64,000 bases of DNA from Nematostella vectensis. Lineage: Eukaryota > Cnidaria > Anthozoa > Actiniaria > Edwardsiidae. The stretch covers positions 312,501-376,500 of the forward strand of contig NC_064034.1 of the NCBI RefSeq assembly GCF_932526225.1, in the 5' to 3' direction. Under the pieces are notes generated by a model, which searched no databases, was not told the DNA's origin, and was given only the letters and a program-made list of their open reading frames with translations. Positions 11,153-25,500 of this stretch are shown here, in pieces (position 1 is the first letter of the stretch; the number at the start of each line of letters is the position of its first letter). The position numbers were made by a program, and so were the translations under genes.

Positions 11153-14100
11153 TTGGCTATCAGCGGGAATCGAACCCAGGTCGCTGTGTTAGTAGTCAAA
11201 TGCCCGCAACGAAAGACTAACGTGGCATTGCTGAAGGAAATTGTAATGAAAATTACTTTTAATACTATTGGTATCGTAAACTATCCCAAGCAAAGTCACC
11301 ATCGGACTGGAGGTTACATTCGGGAAAAGCTTCAGGGTTACATTCGGGAATTTGTTTTACGAGTGTAACCTCCAAAAGGTTACAATCGATAATTTTGTTT
11401 CCGAATATAAATTCCAAAAAGTAACATTAGGAAAAAAAACCCAGTATACTCGGAAAAAAAGGTATATCAATCTATCGAGCGCTATGCTCTATGTTAGAAT
11501 CTACTTAATCAAGTTATCCAAGGAATCTAGTTAGTTCTTGTGTGCATAAAATATGTACAGGATCCTGAACAAAGCATGAGCACATCAAAGATGCTGAGAG
11601 TACATAAAAATGTCCCTATACCTTCTTTTTATGTCATGACACACCAAGAACAGTATAATTAAGTATCGATATTTAAAAAAAAAAAATAAAGAAAAAAAAA
11701 TAGGCTATCAGCGGGAATCGAACCCGGGTAGCTGGGTTAGTAGTCAAGTGCCCGTAACGAAAGACTAACGTGGCATTGCTGAAGGGAATTGTAATGAAAA
11801 TTACTTTTAATACTATTGGTATTGTAAACTATCCCAAGCAAAGTCACCATCGGACTGGAGGTTACATTCGGGAAAAGCTTCAGGGTTACATTCGGGAATT
11901 TGTTTTACGAGTGTAACCTCCAAAAGGTTACAATCGATAATTTTTTTTCCGAATGTAAATTCCAAAAAGTAACATTAGGAAAAAAACCCAGTATACTCGG
12001 AAAAAAAGGTATATCAATCTATCGAGCGCTATGCTATATAATAGAATCTACTTAATCAAGTTATCCAAGGAATCTAGTTAGTTCTTGTGTGCATAAAATA
12101 TGTACAGGATCCTGAACAAAGCATGAGCACATCAAAGATGCTGAGAGTACATAAAAATGTCCCTATACCTTCTTTTTATGTCATGACACACCAAGAACAG
12201 TATAATTAAGTATCGATATTTAAAAAAATAGAATAAAGAAACAAAAATTCGCTATCAGCGGGAATCGAACCCAGGTCGCTGTGTTAGTAGTCAAGTGCCC
12301 GCAACGAAAGACTAACGTGGCATTGCTGAAGGGAATTGTAATGAAAATTACTTTTAATACTATTGGTATCGTAAACTATCCCAAGCAAAGTCACCATTGG
12401 ACTGGAGGTTACATTCGGGAAAAGCTTCAGGGTTACATTTGGGAATTTGTTTTACGAGTGTAACCTCCAAAAGGTTACAATCGATAATTTTGTTTCCGAA
12501 TATAAATTCCAAAAAGTAACATTAGGAAAAATAAAAGAGTATACTCGGAAAAAAAGGTATATCAATCTATCGAGCGCTATGCTTTATGTTAGAATCTACT
12601 TAATCAAGTTATCCAAGGAATCTAGTTAGTTCTTGTGTGCATAAAATATGTACAGGATCCTGAACAAAGCATGAGCACATCAAAGATGCTGAGAGTACAT
12701 AAAAATGTCCCTATACCTTCTTTTTATGTCATGACACACCAAGAACAGTATAATTAAGTATCGATATTTAAAAAAAAAAATAAAGAAAAAAAAATAGGCT
12801 ATCAGCGGGAATCGCACCCGGGTCGCTGCGTTAGTAGTCAAGTGCCCGTAACGAAAGACTAACGTGGCATTGCTGAATGGAATTGTAATGAAAATTACTT
12901 TTAATACTATTGGTATCGTAAACTATCCCAAGCAAAGTCAACATCGGACTGGAGGTTACATTCGGGAAAAGCTTCAGGGTTACATTCGGGAATTTGTTTT
13001 ACGAGTGTAACCTCCAAAAGGTTACAATCGATAATTTTTTTTCCGAATGTAAATTCCAAAAAGTAACATTAGGAAAAAAAAAACCAGTATACTCGGAAAA
13101 AAAGGTATATCAATCTATCGAGCGCTATGCTCTATGTTAGAATCTACTTAATCAAGTTATCCAAGGAATCTAGTTAGTTCTTGTGTGCATAAAATATGTA
13201 CAGGATCCTGAACAAAGCATGAGCACATCAAAGATGCTGAGAGTACATAAAAATGTCCCTATACCTTCTTTTTATGTCATGACACACCAAGAACAGTATA
13301 ATTAAGTATCGATATTTAAAAAAAAAATAAAGAAAATAAAATAGGCTATCAGCGGGAATCGAACCCGGGTCGCTGCGTTAGTAGTCAAGTGCCCGTAACG
13401 AAAGACTAACGTGGCATTGCTGAAGGAAATTGTAATGAAAATTACTTTTAATACTATTGGTATCGTAAACTATCCCAAGCAAAGTCACCATCGGACTAGA
13501 GGTTACATTCGGGAAAAGCTTCAGGGTTACATTCGGGAATTTGTTTTACGAGTGTAACCTCCAAAAGGTTACAATCAATAATTTATTTTCCGAATGTAAA
13601 TCCCAAAAAGTAACATTAGGAAAAAAAACCCAGTATACTCGGAAAAAAAGGTATATCAATCTATCGAGCGCTATGCTCTATGTTAGAATCTACTTAATCA
13701 AGTTATCCAAGGAATCTAGTTAGTTCTTGTGTGCATAAAATATGTACAGGATCCTGAACAAAGCATGAGCACATCAAAGATGCTGAGAGTACATAAAAAT
13801 GTCCCTATACCTTCTTTTTATGTCATGACACACCAAGAACAGTATAATTAAGTATCGATATTTAAAAAAAAAATAAAGAAAAAAAATTGGCTATCAGCGG
13901 GAATCGAACCCAGGTCGCTGTGTTAGTAGTCAAGTGCCCGCAACGAAAGACTAACGTGGCATTGCTGAAGGGAATTGTAATGAAAATTACTTTTAATACT
14001 ATTGGTATCGTAAACTATCCCAAGCAAAGTCACCATCGGACTGGAGGTTACATTCGGGAAAAGCTTCAGGGTTACATTCGGGAATTTGTTTTACGAGTGT

Positions 14101-17100
14101 AACCTCCAAAAGGTTACAATCGATAATTTTGTTTCCGAATATAAATTCCAAAAAGTAACATTAGGAAAAATAAAAGAGTATACTCGGAAAAAAAGGTATA
14201 TCAATCTATCGAGCGCTATGCTCTATGTTAGAATCTACTTAATCAAGTTATCCAAGGAATCTAGTTAGTTCTTGTGTGCATAAAATATGTACAGGATCCT
14301 GAACAAAGCATGAGTACATCAAAGATGCTGAGAGTACATAAAAATGTCCGTATACCTTCTTTTTATGTCATGACACACCAAGAACAGTATAATTAAGTAT
14401 CGATATTTAAAAAAAAAAATAAAGAAAAAAAAATTGGCTATCAGCGGGAATCGAACCCAGGTCGCTGTGTTAGTAGTCAAGTGCCCGCAACGAAAGACTA
14501 ACGTGGCATTGCTGAAGGGAATTGTAATGAAAATTACTTTTAATACTATTGGTATCGTAAACTATCTCAAGCAAAGTCACCATCGGACTGGAGGTTACAT
14601 TCGGGAAAAGCTTCAGGGTTACATTCGGGAATTTGTTTTACGAGTGTAACCTCCAAAAGGTTACAATCGATAATTTTGTTTCCGAATATAAATTCCAAAA
14701 AGTAACATTAGGAAAAATAAAAGAGTATACTCGGAAAAAAAGGTATATCAATCTATCGAGCGCTATGCTCTATGTTAGAATCTACTTAATCAAGTTATCC
14801 AAGGAATCTAGTTAGTTCTTGTGTGCATAAAATATGTACAGGATCCTGAACAAAGCATGAGTACATCAAAGATGCTGAGAGTACATAAAAATGTCCGTAT
14901 ACCTTCTTTTTATGTCATGACACACCAAGAACAGTATAATTAAGTATCGATATTTAAAAAAAAAAATAAAGAAAAAAAAAATTGGCTATCAGCGGGAATC
15001 GAACCCAGGTCGCTGTGTTAGTAGTCAAATGCCCGCAACGAAAGACTAACGTGGCATTGCTGAAGGAAATTGTAATGAAAATTACTTTTAATACTATTGG
15101 TATCGTAAACTATCCCAAGCAAAGTCACCATCGGACTGGAGGTTACATTCGGGAAAAGCTTCAGGGTTACATTCGGGAATTTGTTTTACGAGTGTAACCT
15201 CCAAAAGGTTACAATCGATAATTTTGTTTCCGAATATAAATTCCAAAAAGTAACATTAGGAAAAAAAAACCCAGTATACTCGGAAAAAAAGGTATATCAA
15301 TCTATCGAGCGCTATGCTCTATGTTAGAATCTACTTAATCAAGTTATCCAAGGAATCTAGTTAGTTCTTGTGTGCATAAAATATGTACAGGATCCTGAAC
15401 AAAGCATGAGCACATCAAAGATGCTGAGAGTACATAAAAATGTCCCTATACCTTCTTTTTATGTCATGACACACCAAGAACAGTATAATTAAGTATCGAT
15501 ATTTAAAAAAAAAAAATAAAGAAAAAAAAATAGGCTATCAGCGGGAATCGAACCCGGGTAGCTGGGTTAGTAGTCAAGTGCCCGTAACGAAAGACTAACG
15601 TGGCATTGCTGAAGGGAATTGTAATGAAAATTACTTTTAATACTATTGGTATTGTAAACTATCCCAAGCAAAGTCACCATCGGACTGGAGGTTACATTCG
15701 GGAAAAGCTTCAGGGTTACATTCGGGAATTTGTTTTACGAGTGTAACCTCCAAAAGGTTACAATCGATAATTTTTTTTCCGAATGTAAATTCCAAAAAGT
15801 AACATTAGGAAAAAAACCCAGTATACTCGGAAAAAAAGGTATATCAATCTATCGAGCGCTATGCTATATAATAGAATCTACTTAATCAAGTTATCCAAGG
15901 AATCTAGTTAGTTCTTGTGTGCATAAAATATGTACAGGATCCTGAACAAAGCATGAGCACATCAAAGATGCTGAGAGTACATAAAAATGTCCCTATACCT
16001 TCTTTTTATGTCATGACACACCAAGAACAGTATAATTAAGTATCGATATTTAAAAAAATAGAATAAAGAAACAAAAATTCGCTATCAGCGGGAATCGAAC
16101 CCAGGTCGCTGTGTTAGTAGTCAAGTGCCCGCAACGAAAGACTAACGTGGCATTGCTGAAGGGAATTGTAATGAAAATTACTTTTAATACTATTGGTATC
16201 GTAAACTATCCCAAGCAAAGTCACCATTGGACTGGAGGTTACATTCGGGAAAAGCTTCAGGGTTACATTTGGGAATTTGTTTTACGAGTGTAACCTCCAA
16301 AAGGTTACAATCGATAATTTTGTTTCCGAATATAAATTCCAAAAAGTAACATTAGGAAAAATAAAAGAGTATACTCGGAAAAAAAGGTATATCAATCTAT
16401 CGAGCGCTATGCTTTATGTTAGAATCTACTTAATCAAGTTATCCAAGGAATCTAGTTAGTTCTTGTGTGCATAAAATATGTACAGGATCCTGAACAAAGC
16501 ATGAGCACATCAAAGATGCTGAGAGTACATAAAAATGTCCCTATACCTTCTTTTTATGTCATGACACACCAAGAACAGTATAATTAAGTATCGATATTTA
16601 AAAAAAAAAATAAAGAAAAAAAAATAGGCTATCAGCGGGAATCGCACCCGGGTCGCTGCGTTAGTAGTCAAGTGCCCGTAACGAAAGACTAACGTGGCAT
16701 TGCTGAATGGAATTGTAATGAAAATTACTTTTAATACTATTGGTATCGTAAACTATCCCAAGCAAAGTCAACATCGGACTGGAGGTTACATTCGGGAAAA
16801 GCTTCAGGGTTACATTCGGGAATTTGTTTTACGAGTGTAACCTCCAAAAGGTTACAATCGATAATTTTTTTTCCGAATGTAAATTCCAAAAAGTAACATT
16901 AGGAAAAAAAAAACCAGTATACTCGGAAAAAAAGGTATATCAATCTATCGAGCGCTATGCTCTATGTTAGAATCTACTTAATCAAGTTATCCAAGGAATC
17001 TAGTTAGTTCTTGTGTGCATAAAATATGTACAGGATCCTGAACAAAGCATGAGCACATCAAAGATGCTGAGAGTACATAAAAATGTCCCTATACCTTCTT

Positions 17101-20100
17101 TTTATGTCATGACACACCAAGAACAGTATAATTAAGTATCGATATTTAAAAAAAAAATAAAGAAAATAAAATAGGCTATCAGCGGGAATCGAACCCGGGT
17201 CGCTGCGTTAGTAGTCAAGTGCCCGTAACGAAAGACTAACGTGGCATTGCTGAAGGAAATTGTAATGAAAATTACTTTTAATACTATTGGTATCGTAAAC
17301 TATCCCAAGCAAAGTCACCATCGGACTAGAGGTTACATTCGGGAAAAGCTTCAGGGTTACATTCGGGAATTTGTTTTACGAGTGTAACCTCCAAAAGGTT
17401 ACAATCAATAATTTATTTTCCGAATGTAAATCCCAAAAAGTAACATTAGGAAAAAAAACCCAGTATACTCGGAAAAAAAGGTATATCAATCTATCGAGCG
17501 CTATGCTCTATGTTAGAATCTACTTAATCAAGTTATCCAAGGAATCTAGTTAGTTCTTGTGTGCATAAAATATGTACAGGATCCTGAACAAAGCATGAGC
17601 ACATCAAAGATGCTGAGAGTACATAAAAATGTCCCTATACCTTCTTTTTATGTCATGACACACCAAGAACAGTATAATTAAGTATCGATATTTAAAAAAA
17701 AAATAAAGAAAAAAAATTGGCTATCAGCGGGAATCGAACCCAGGTCGCTGTGTTAGTAGTCAAGTGCCCGCAACGAAAGACTAACGTGGCATTGCTGAAG
17801 GGAATTGTAATGAAAATCACTTTTAATACTATTGGTATCGTAAACTATCCCAAGCAAAGTCACCATCGGACTGGAGGTTACATTCGGGAAAAGCTTCAGG
17901 GTTACATTCGGGAATTTGTTTTACGAGTGTAACCTCCAAAAGGTTACAATCGATAATTTTGTTTCCGAATATAAATTCCAAAAAGTAACATTAGGAAAAA
18001 TAAAAGAGTATACTCGGAAAAAAAGGTATATCAATCTATCGAGCGCTATGCTCTATGTTAGAATCTACTTAATCAAGTTATCCAAGGAATCTAGTTAGTT
18101 CTTGTGTGCATAAAATATGTACAGGATCCTGAACAAAGCATGAGTACATCAAAGATGCTGAGAGTACATAAAAATGTCCGTATACCTTCTTTTTATGTCA
18201 TGACACACCAAGAACAGTATAATTAAGTATCGATATTTAAAAAAAAAAATAAAGAAAAAAAAATTGGCTATCAGCGGGAATCGAACCCAGGTCGCTGTGT
18301 TAGTAGTCAAGTGCCCGCAACGAAAGACTAACGTGGCATTGCTGAAGGGAATTGTAATGAAAATTACTTTTAATACTATTGGTATCGTAAACTATCTCAA
18401 GCAAAGTCACCATCGGACTGGAGGTTACATTCGGGAAAAGCTTCAGGGTTACATTCGGGAATTTGTTTTACGAGTGTAACCTCCAAAAGGTTACAATCGA
18501 TAATTTTGTTTCCGAATATAAATTATAAAAAGTAACATTAGGAAAAATAAAAGAGTATACTCGGAAAAAAAGGTATATCAATCTATCGAGCGCTATGCTC
18601 TATGTTAGAATCTACTTAATCAAGTTATCCAAGGAATCTAGTTAGTTCTTGTGTGCATAAAATATGTACAGGATCCTGAACAAAGCATGAGTACATCAAA
18701 GATGCTGAGAGTACATAAAAATGTCCGTATACCTTCTTTTTATGTCATGACACACCAAGAACAGTATAATTAAGTATCGATATTTAAAAAAAAAAATAAA
18801 GAAAAAAAAAATTGGCTATCAGCGGGAATCGAACCCAGGTCGCTGTGTTAGTAGTCAAATGCCCGCAACGAAAGACTAACGTGGCATTGCTGAAGGAAAT
18901 TGTAATGAAAATTACTTTTAATACTATTGGTATCGTAAACTATCCCAAGCAAAGTCACCATCGGACTGGAGGTTACATTCGGGAAAAGCTTCAGGGTTAC
19001 ATTCGGGAATTTGTTTTACGAGTGTAACCTCCAAAAGGTTACAATCGATAATTTTGTTTCCGAATATAAATTCCAAAAAGTAACATTAGGAAAAAAAACC
19101 CAGTATACTCGGAAAAAAAGGTATATCAATCTATCGAGCGCTATGCTCTATGTTAGAATCTACTTAATCAAGTTATCCAAGGAATCTAGTTAGTTCTTGT
19201 GTGCATAAAATATGTACAGGATCCTGAACAAAGCATGAGCACATCAAAGATGCTGAGAGTACATAAAAATGTCCCTATACCTTCTTTTTATGTCATGACA
19301 CACCAAGAACAGTATAATTAAGTATCGATATTTAAAAAAAAAAAATAAAGAAAAAAAAATAGGCTATCAGCGGGAATCGAACCCGGGTAGCTGGGTTAGT
19401 AGTCAAGTGCCCGTAACGAAAGACTAACGTGGCATTGCTGAAGGGAATTGTAATGAAAATTACTTTTAATACTATTGGTATTGTAAACTATCCCAAGCAA
19501 AGTCACCATCGGACTGGAGGTTACATTCGGGAAAAGCTTCAGGGTTACATTCGGGAATTTGTTTTACGAGTGTAACCTCCAAAAGGTTACAATCGATAAT
19601 TTTTTTTCCGAATGTAAATTCCAAAAAGTAACATTAGGAAAAAAACCCAGTATACTCGGAAAAAAAGGTATATCAATCTATCGAGCGCTATGCTATATAA
19701 TAGAATCTACTTAATCAAGTTATCCAAGGAATCTAGTTAGTTCTTGTGTGCATAAAATATGTACAGGATCCTGAACAAAGCATGAGCACATCAAAGATGC
19801 TGAGAGTACATAAAAATGTCCCTATACCTTCTTTTTATGTCATGACACACCAAGAACAGTATAATTAAGTATCGATATTTAAAAAAATAGAATAAAGAAA
19901 CAAAAATTCGCTATCAGCGGGAATCGAACCCAGGTCGCTGTGTTAGTAGTCAAGTGCCCGCAACGAAAGACTAACGTGGCATTGCTGAAGGGAATTGTAA
20001 TGAAAATTACTTTTAATACTATTGGTATCGTAAACTATCCCAAGCAAAGTCACCATTGGACTGGAGGTTACATTCGGGAAAAGCTTCAGGGTTACATTTG

Positions 20101-22529
20101 GGAATTTGTTTTACGAGTGTAACCTCCAAAAGGTTACAATCGATAATTTTGTTTCCGAATATAAATTCCAAAAAGTAACATTAGGAAAAATAAAAGAGTA
20201 TACTCGGAAAAAAAGGTATATCAATCTATCGAGCGCTATGCTTTATGTTAGAATCTACTTAATCAAGTTATCCAAGGAATCTAGTTAGTTCTTGTGTGCA
20301 TAAAATATGTACAGGATCCTGAACAAAGCATGAGCACATCAAAGATGCTGAGAGTACATAAAAATGTCCCTATACCTTCTTTTTATGTCATGACACACCA
20401 AGAACAGTATAATTAAGTATCGATATTTAAAAAAAAAAATAAAGAAAAAAAAATAGGCTATCAGCGGGAATCGCACCCGGGTCGCTGCGTTAGTAGTCAA
20501 GTGCCCGTAACGAAAGACTAACGTGGCATTGCTGAATGGAATTGTAATGAAAATTACTTTTAATACTATTGGTATCGTAAACTATCCCAAGCAAAGTCAA
20601 CATCGGACTGGAGGTTACATTCGGGAAAAGCTTCAGGGTTACATTCGGGAATTTGTTTTACGAGTGTAACCTCCAAAAGGTTACAATCGATAATTTTTTT
20701 TCCGAATGTAAATTCCAAAAAGTAACATTAGGAAAAAAAAAACCAGTATACTCGGAAAAAAAGGTATATCAATCTATCGAGCGCTATGCTCTATGTTAGA
20801 ATCTACTTAATCAAGTTATCCAAGGAATCTAGTTAGTTCTTGTGTGCATAAAATATGTACAGGATCCTGAACAAAGCATGAGCACATCAAAGATGCTGAG
20901 AGTACATAAAAATGTCCCTATACCTTCTTTTTATGTCATGACACACCAAGAACAGTATAATTAAGTATCGATATTTAAAAAAAAAATAAAGAAAATAAAA
21001 TAGGCTATCAGCGGGAATCGAACCCGGGTCGCTGCGTTAGTAGTCAAGTGCCCGTAACGAAAGACTAACGTGGCATTGCTGAAGGAAATTGTAATGAAAA
21101 TTACTTTTAATACTATTGGTATCGTAAACTATCCCAAGCAAAGTCACCATCGGACTAGAGGTTACATTCGGGAAAAGCTTCAGGGTTACATTCGGGAATT
21201 TGTTTTACGAGTGTAACCTCCAAAAGGTTACAATCAATAATTTATTTTCCGAATGTAAATCCCAAAAAGTAACATTAGGAAAAAAAACCCAGTATACTCG
21301 GAAAAAAAGGTATATCAATCTATCGAGCGCTATGCTCTATGTTAGAATCTACTTAATCAAGTTATCCAAGGAATCTAGTTAGTTCTTGTGTGCATAAAAT
21401 ATGTACAGGATCCTGAACAAAGCATGAGCACATCAAAGATGCTGAGAGTACATAAAAATGTCCCTATACCTTCTTTTTATGTCATGACACACCAAGAACA
21501 GTATAATTAAGTATCGATATTTAAAAAAAAAATAAAGAAAAAAAATTGGCTATCAGCGGGAATCGAACCCAGGTCGCTGTGTTAGTAGTCAAGTGCCCGC
21601 AACGAAAGACTAACGTGGCATTGCTGAAGGGAATTGTAATGAAAATTACTTTTAATACTATTGGTATCGTAAACTATCCCAAGCAAAGTCACCATCGGAC
21701 TGGAGGTTACATTCGGGAAAAGCTTCAGGGTTACATTCGGGAATTTGTTTTACGAGTGTAACCTCCAAAAGGTTACAATCGATAATTTTGTTTCCGAATA
21801 TAAATTCCAAAAAGTAACATTAGGAAAAATAAAAGAGTATACTCGGAAAAAAAGGTATATCAATCTATCGAGCGCTATGCTCTATGTTAGAATCTACTTA
21901 ATCAAGTTATCCAAGGAATCTAGTTAGTTCTTGTGTGCATAAAATATGTACAGGATCCTGAACAAAGCATGAGTACATCAAAGATGCTGAGAGTACATAA
22001 AAATGTCCGTATACCTTCTTTTTATGTCATGACACACCAAGAACAGTATAATTAAGTATCGATATTTAAAAAAAAAAATAAAGAAAAAAAAATTGGCTAT
22101 CAGCGGGAATCGAACCCAGGTCGCTGTGTTAGTAGTCAAGTGCCCGCAACGAAAGACTAACGTGGCATTGCTGAAGGGAATTGTAATGAAAATTACTTTT
22201 AATACTATTGGTATCGTAAACTATCTCAAGCAAAGTCACCATCGGACTGGAGGTTACATTCGGGAAAAGCTTCAGGGTTACATTCGGGAATTTGTTTTAC
22301 GAGTGTAACCTCCAAAAGGTTACAATCGATAATTTTGTTTCCGAATATAAATTCCAAAAAGTAACATTAGGAAAAATAAAAGAGTATACTCGGAAAAAAA
22401 GGTATATCAATCTATCGAGCGCTATGCTCTATGTTAGAATCTACTTAATCAAGTTATCCAAGGAATCTAGTTAGTTCTTGTGTGCATAAAATATGTACAG
22501 GATCCTGAACAAAGCATGAGTACATCAAA
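11153..22529. repeat. Higher-order repeat block B: 7 monomers, ~3,829 bp, three copies
   Basis: Unit starts can be set at 11153, 14982 and 18812. Markers repeat at 3,829-3,830 bp: AATCGCACCCGGG near 12811, 16640 and 20471; CGGACTAGAGG near 13494, 17324 and 21153; and AACTATCTCAAGC near 14562, 18392 and 22221. Five to six of the seven monomers are the same variants as in the 9-monomer unit, in the same order. The 7-mer therefore most simply arose from the 9-mer by loss of two monomers through unequal exchange (inference). The third copy ends where the first truncated monomer begins. Confidence 0.92.
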
Positions 22530-25500
22530 AGGTACCTCCAAAAGGTTACAATCGATAATTTTTTTTCCAAAGGTAAATTCCAAAAAGTAACATTAGGAAA
22601 AAAAACCCAGTATACTCGGAAAAAAAGGTATATCAATCTATCGAGCGCTATGCTCTATGTTAGAATCTACTTAATCAAGTTATCCAACGAATCTAGTTAG
22701 TTCTTGTGTGCATAAAATATGTACAGGATCCTGAACAAAGCATGAGCACATCAAAGATGCTGAGAGTACATAAAAATGTCCCTATACCTTCTTTTTATGT
22801 CATGACACACCAAGAACAGTATAATTAAGTATCGATATTTAAAAAAAAAATAAAGAAAAAAAAAATAGGCTATCCGCGGGAATCGAACCCGGGTCGCTGC
22901 GTTAGTAGTCAAGTGCCCGTAACGAAAGACTAACGTGGCATTGCTGAAGGGAATTGTAATGAAAATTACTTTTAATACTATTGGTATCGTAAACTATCCC
23001 AAGCAAAGTCACCATCGGACTGGAGGTTACATTCGGGAAAAGCTTCAGGGTTACATTCGGGAATTTGTTTTACGAGTGTAACCTCCAAAAGGTTACAATC
23101 GATAATTTTGTTTCCGAATATAAATTCCAAAAAGTAACATTGGGAAAAATAAAAGAGTATACTCGAAAAAAAAGGTATATCAATCTATCGAGCGCTATGC
23201 TCTATGTTAGAATCTACTTAATCAAGTTATCCAAGGAATCTAGTTAGTTCTTGTGTGCATAAAATATGTACAGGATCCTGAACAAAGCATGAGTACATCA
23301 AAAGGTACCTCCAAAAGGTTACAATCGATAATTTTTTTTCCGAATGTAAATTCCAAAAAGTAACATTAGGAAAAAGAACCCAGTATACTCGGAAAAAAAG
23401 GTATATCAATCTATCGAGCGCTATGCTCTATGTTAGAATCTACTTAATCAAGTTATCCAAGGAATCTAGTTAGTTCTTGTGTGCATAAAATATGTACAGG
23501 ATCCTGAACAAAGCATGAGCACATCAAAGATGCTGAGAGTACATAAAAATGTCCGTATACCTTCTTTTTATGACATGACACACCAAGAACAGTATAATTA
23601 AGTATCGATATTTAAAAAAAAAAATAAAGAAAAAAAAATTGGCTATCAGCGGGAATCGAACCCGGGTCGCTGCGTTAGTAGGCAAGTGCCCGCAACGAAA
23701 GACTAACGTGGCATTGCTGAAGGAAATTGTAATGAAAATTACTTTTTATACTATTGGTATCGTAAACTATCCCAAGCAAAGTCACCATCGGACTGGAGGT
23801 TACATTCGGGAAAAGCTTCAGGGTTACATTTGGGAATTTGTTTTACGAGTGTAACCTCCAAAAGGTTACAATCGATAATTTTGTTTCCGAACATAAATTC
23901 CAAAAAGTAACATTAGGAAAAATAAAAGAGTATACTCGGAAAAAAAGGTATATCAATCTATCGAGCGCTATGCTCTATGTTAGAATCTACTTAATCAAGT
24001 TATCCAAGGAATCTAGTTAGTTCTTGTGTGCATAAAATATGTACAGGATCCTGAACAAAGCATGAGCACATCAAAGATGCTGAGAGTACATAAAAATGTC
24101 CCTATACCTTCTTTTTATGTCATGACACACCAAGAACAGTATAATTAAGTATCGATATTTAAAAAAAAAAATAAAGAAAAAAAAATAGGCTATCAGCGGG
24201 AATCGAACCCAGGTCGCTGTGTTAGTAGTCAAGTGCCCGCAACGAAAGACTAACGTGGCATTGCTGAAGGGAATTGTAATGAAAATTACTTTTAATACTA
24301 TTGGTATCGTAAACTATCCCAAGCAAAGTCACCATCGGACTGGAGGTTACATTCGGGAAAAGCTTCAGGGTTACATTCGGGAATTTGTTTTACGAGTGTA
24401 ACCTCCAAAAGGTTACAATCGATATTTTTTTTTCCGAATGTAAATTCCAAAAAGTAACATTAGGAAAAAAAAAACCAGTATACTCGGAAAAAAAGGTATA
24501 TCAATCTATCGAGCGCTATGCTCTATGTTAGAATCTACTTAATCAAGTTATCCAAGGAATCTAGTTAGTTCTTGTGTGCATAAAATATGTACAGGATCCT
24601 GAACAAAGCATGAGCACATCAAAGATGCTGAGAGTACATAAAAATGTCCCTATACCTTCTTTTTATGTCATGACACACCAAGAACAGTATAATTAAGTAT
24701 CGATATTTAAAAAAAAAAGAAAGAAAAAAAAAATAGGCTATCAGCGGGAATCGAACCCAGGTCGCTGTGTTAGTAGTCAAGTGCCCGCAACGAAAGACTA
24801 ACGTGGCATTGCTGAAGGGAATTGTAATGAAAATTACTTTTAATACTATTGGTATCGTAAACTATCCCAAGCAAAGTCACCATCGGACTGGAGGTTACAT
24901 TCGGGAAAAGCTTCAGGGTTACATTCGGGAATTTGTTTTACGAGTGTAACCTCCAAAAGGTTACAATTGATAATTTTGTTTCCGAATATAAATTCCAAAA
25001 AGTAACATTAGGAAAAATAAAAGAGTATACTCGGAAAAAAAGGTATATCAATCTATCGAGCGCTATGCTCTATGTTAGAATCTACTTAATCAAGTTATCC
25101 AAGGAATCTAGTTAGTTCTTGTGTGCATAAAATATGTACAGGATCCTGAACAAAGCATGAGTACATCAAAAGGTACCTCCAAAAGGTTACAATCGATATT
25201 TTTTTTTCCGAATGTAAATTCCAAAAAGTAACATTAGGAAAAAAAAAACCAGTATACTCGGCAAAAAAGGTATATCAATCTATCGAGCGCTATGCTCTAT
25301 GTTAGAATCTACTTAATCAAGTTATCCAAGGAATCTAGTTAGTTCTTGTGTGCATAAAATATGTACAGGATCCTGAACAAAGCATGAGCACATCAAAGAT
25401 GCTGAGAGTACATAAAAATTTCCCTATACCTTCTTTTTATGTCATGACATACCAAGAACAGTATAATTAAGTATCGATATTTAAAAAAAAAATAAAGAAA

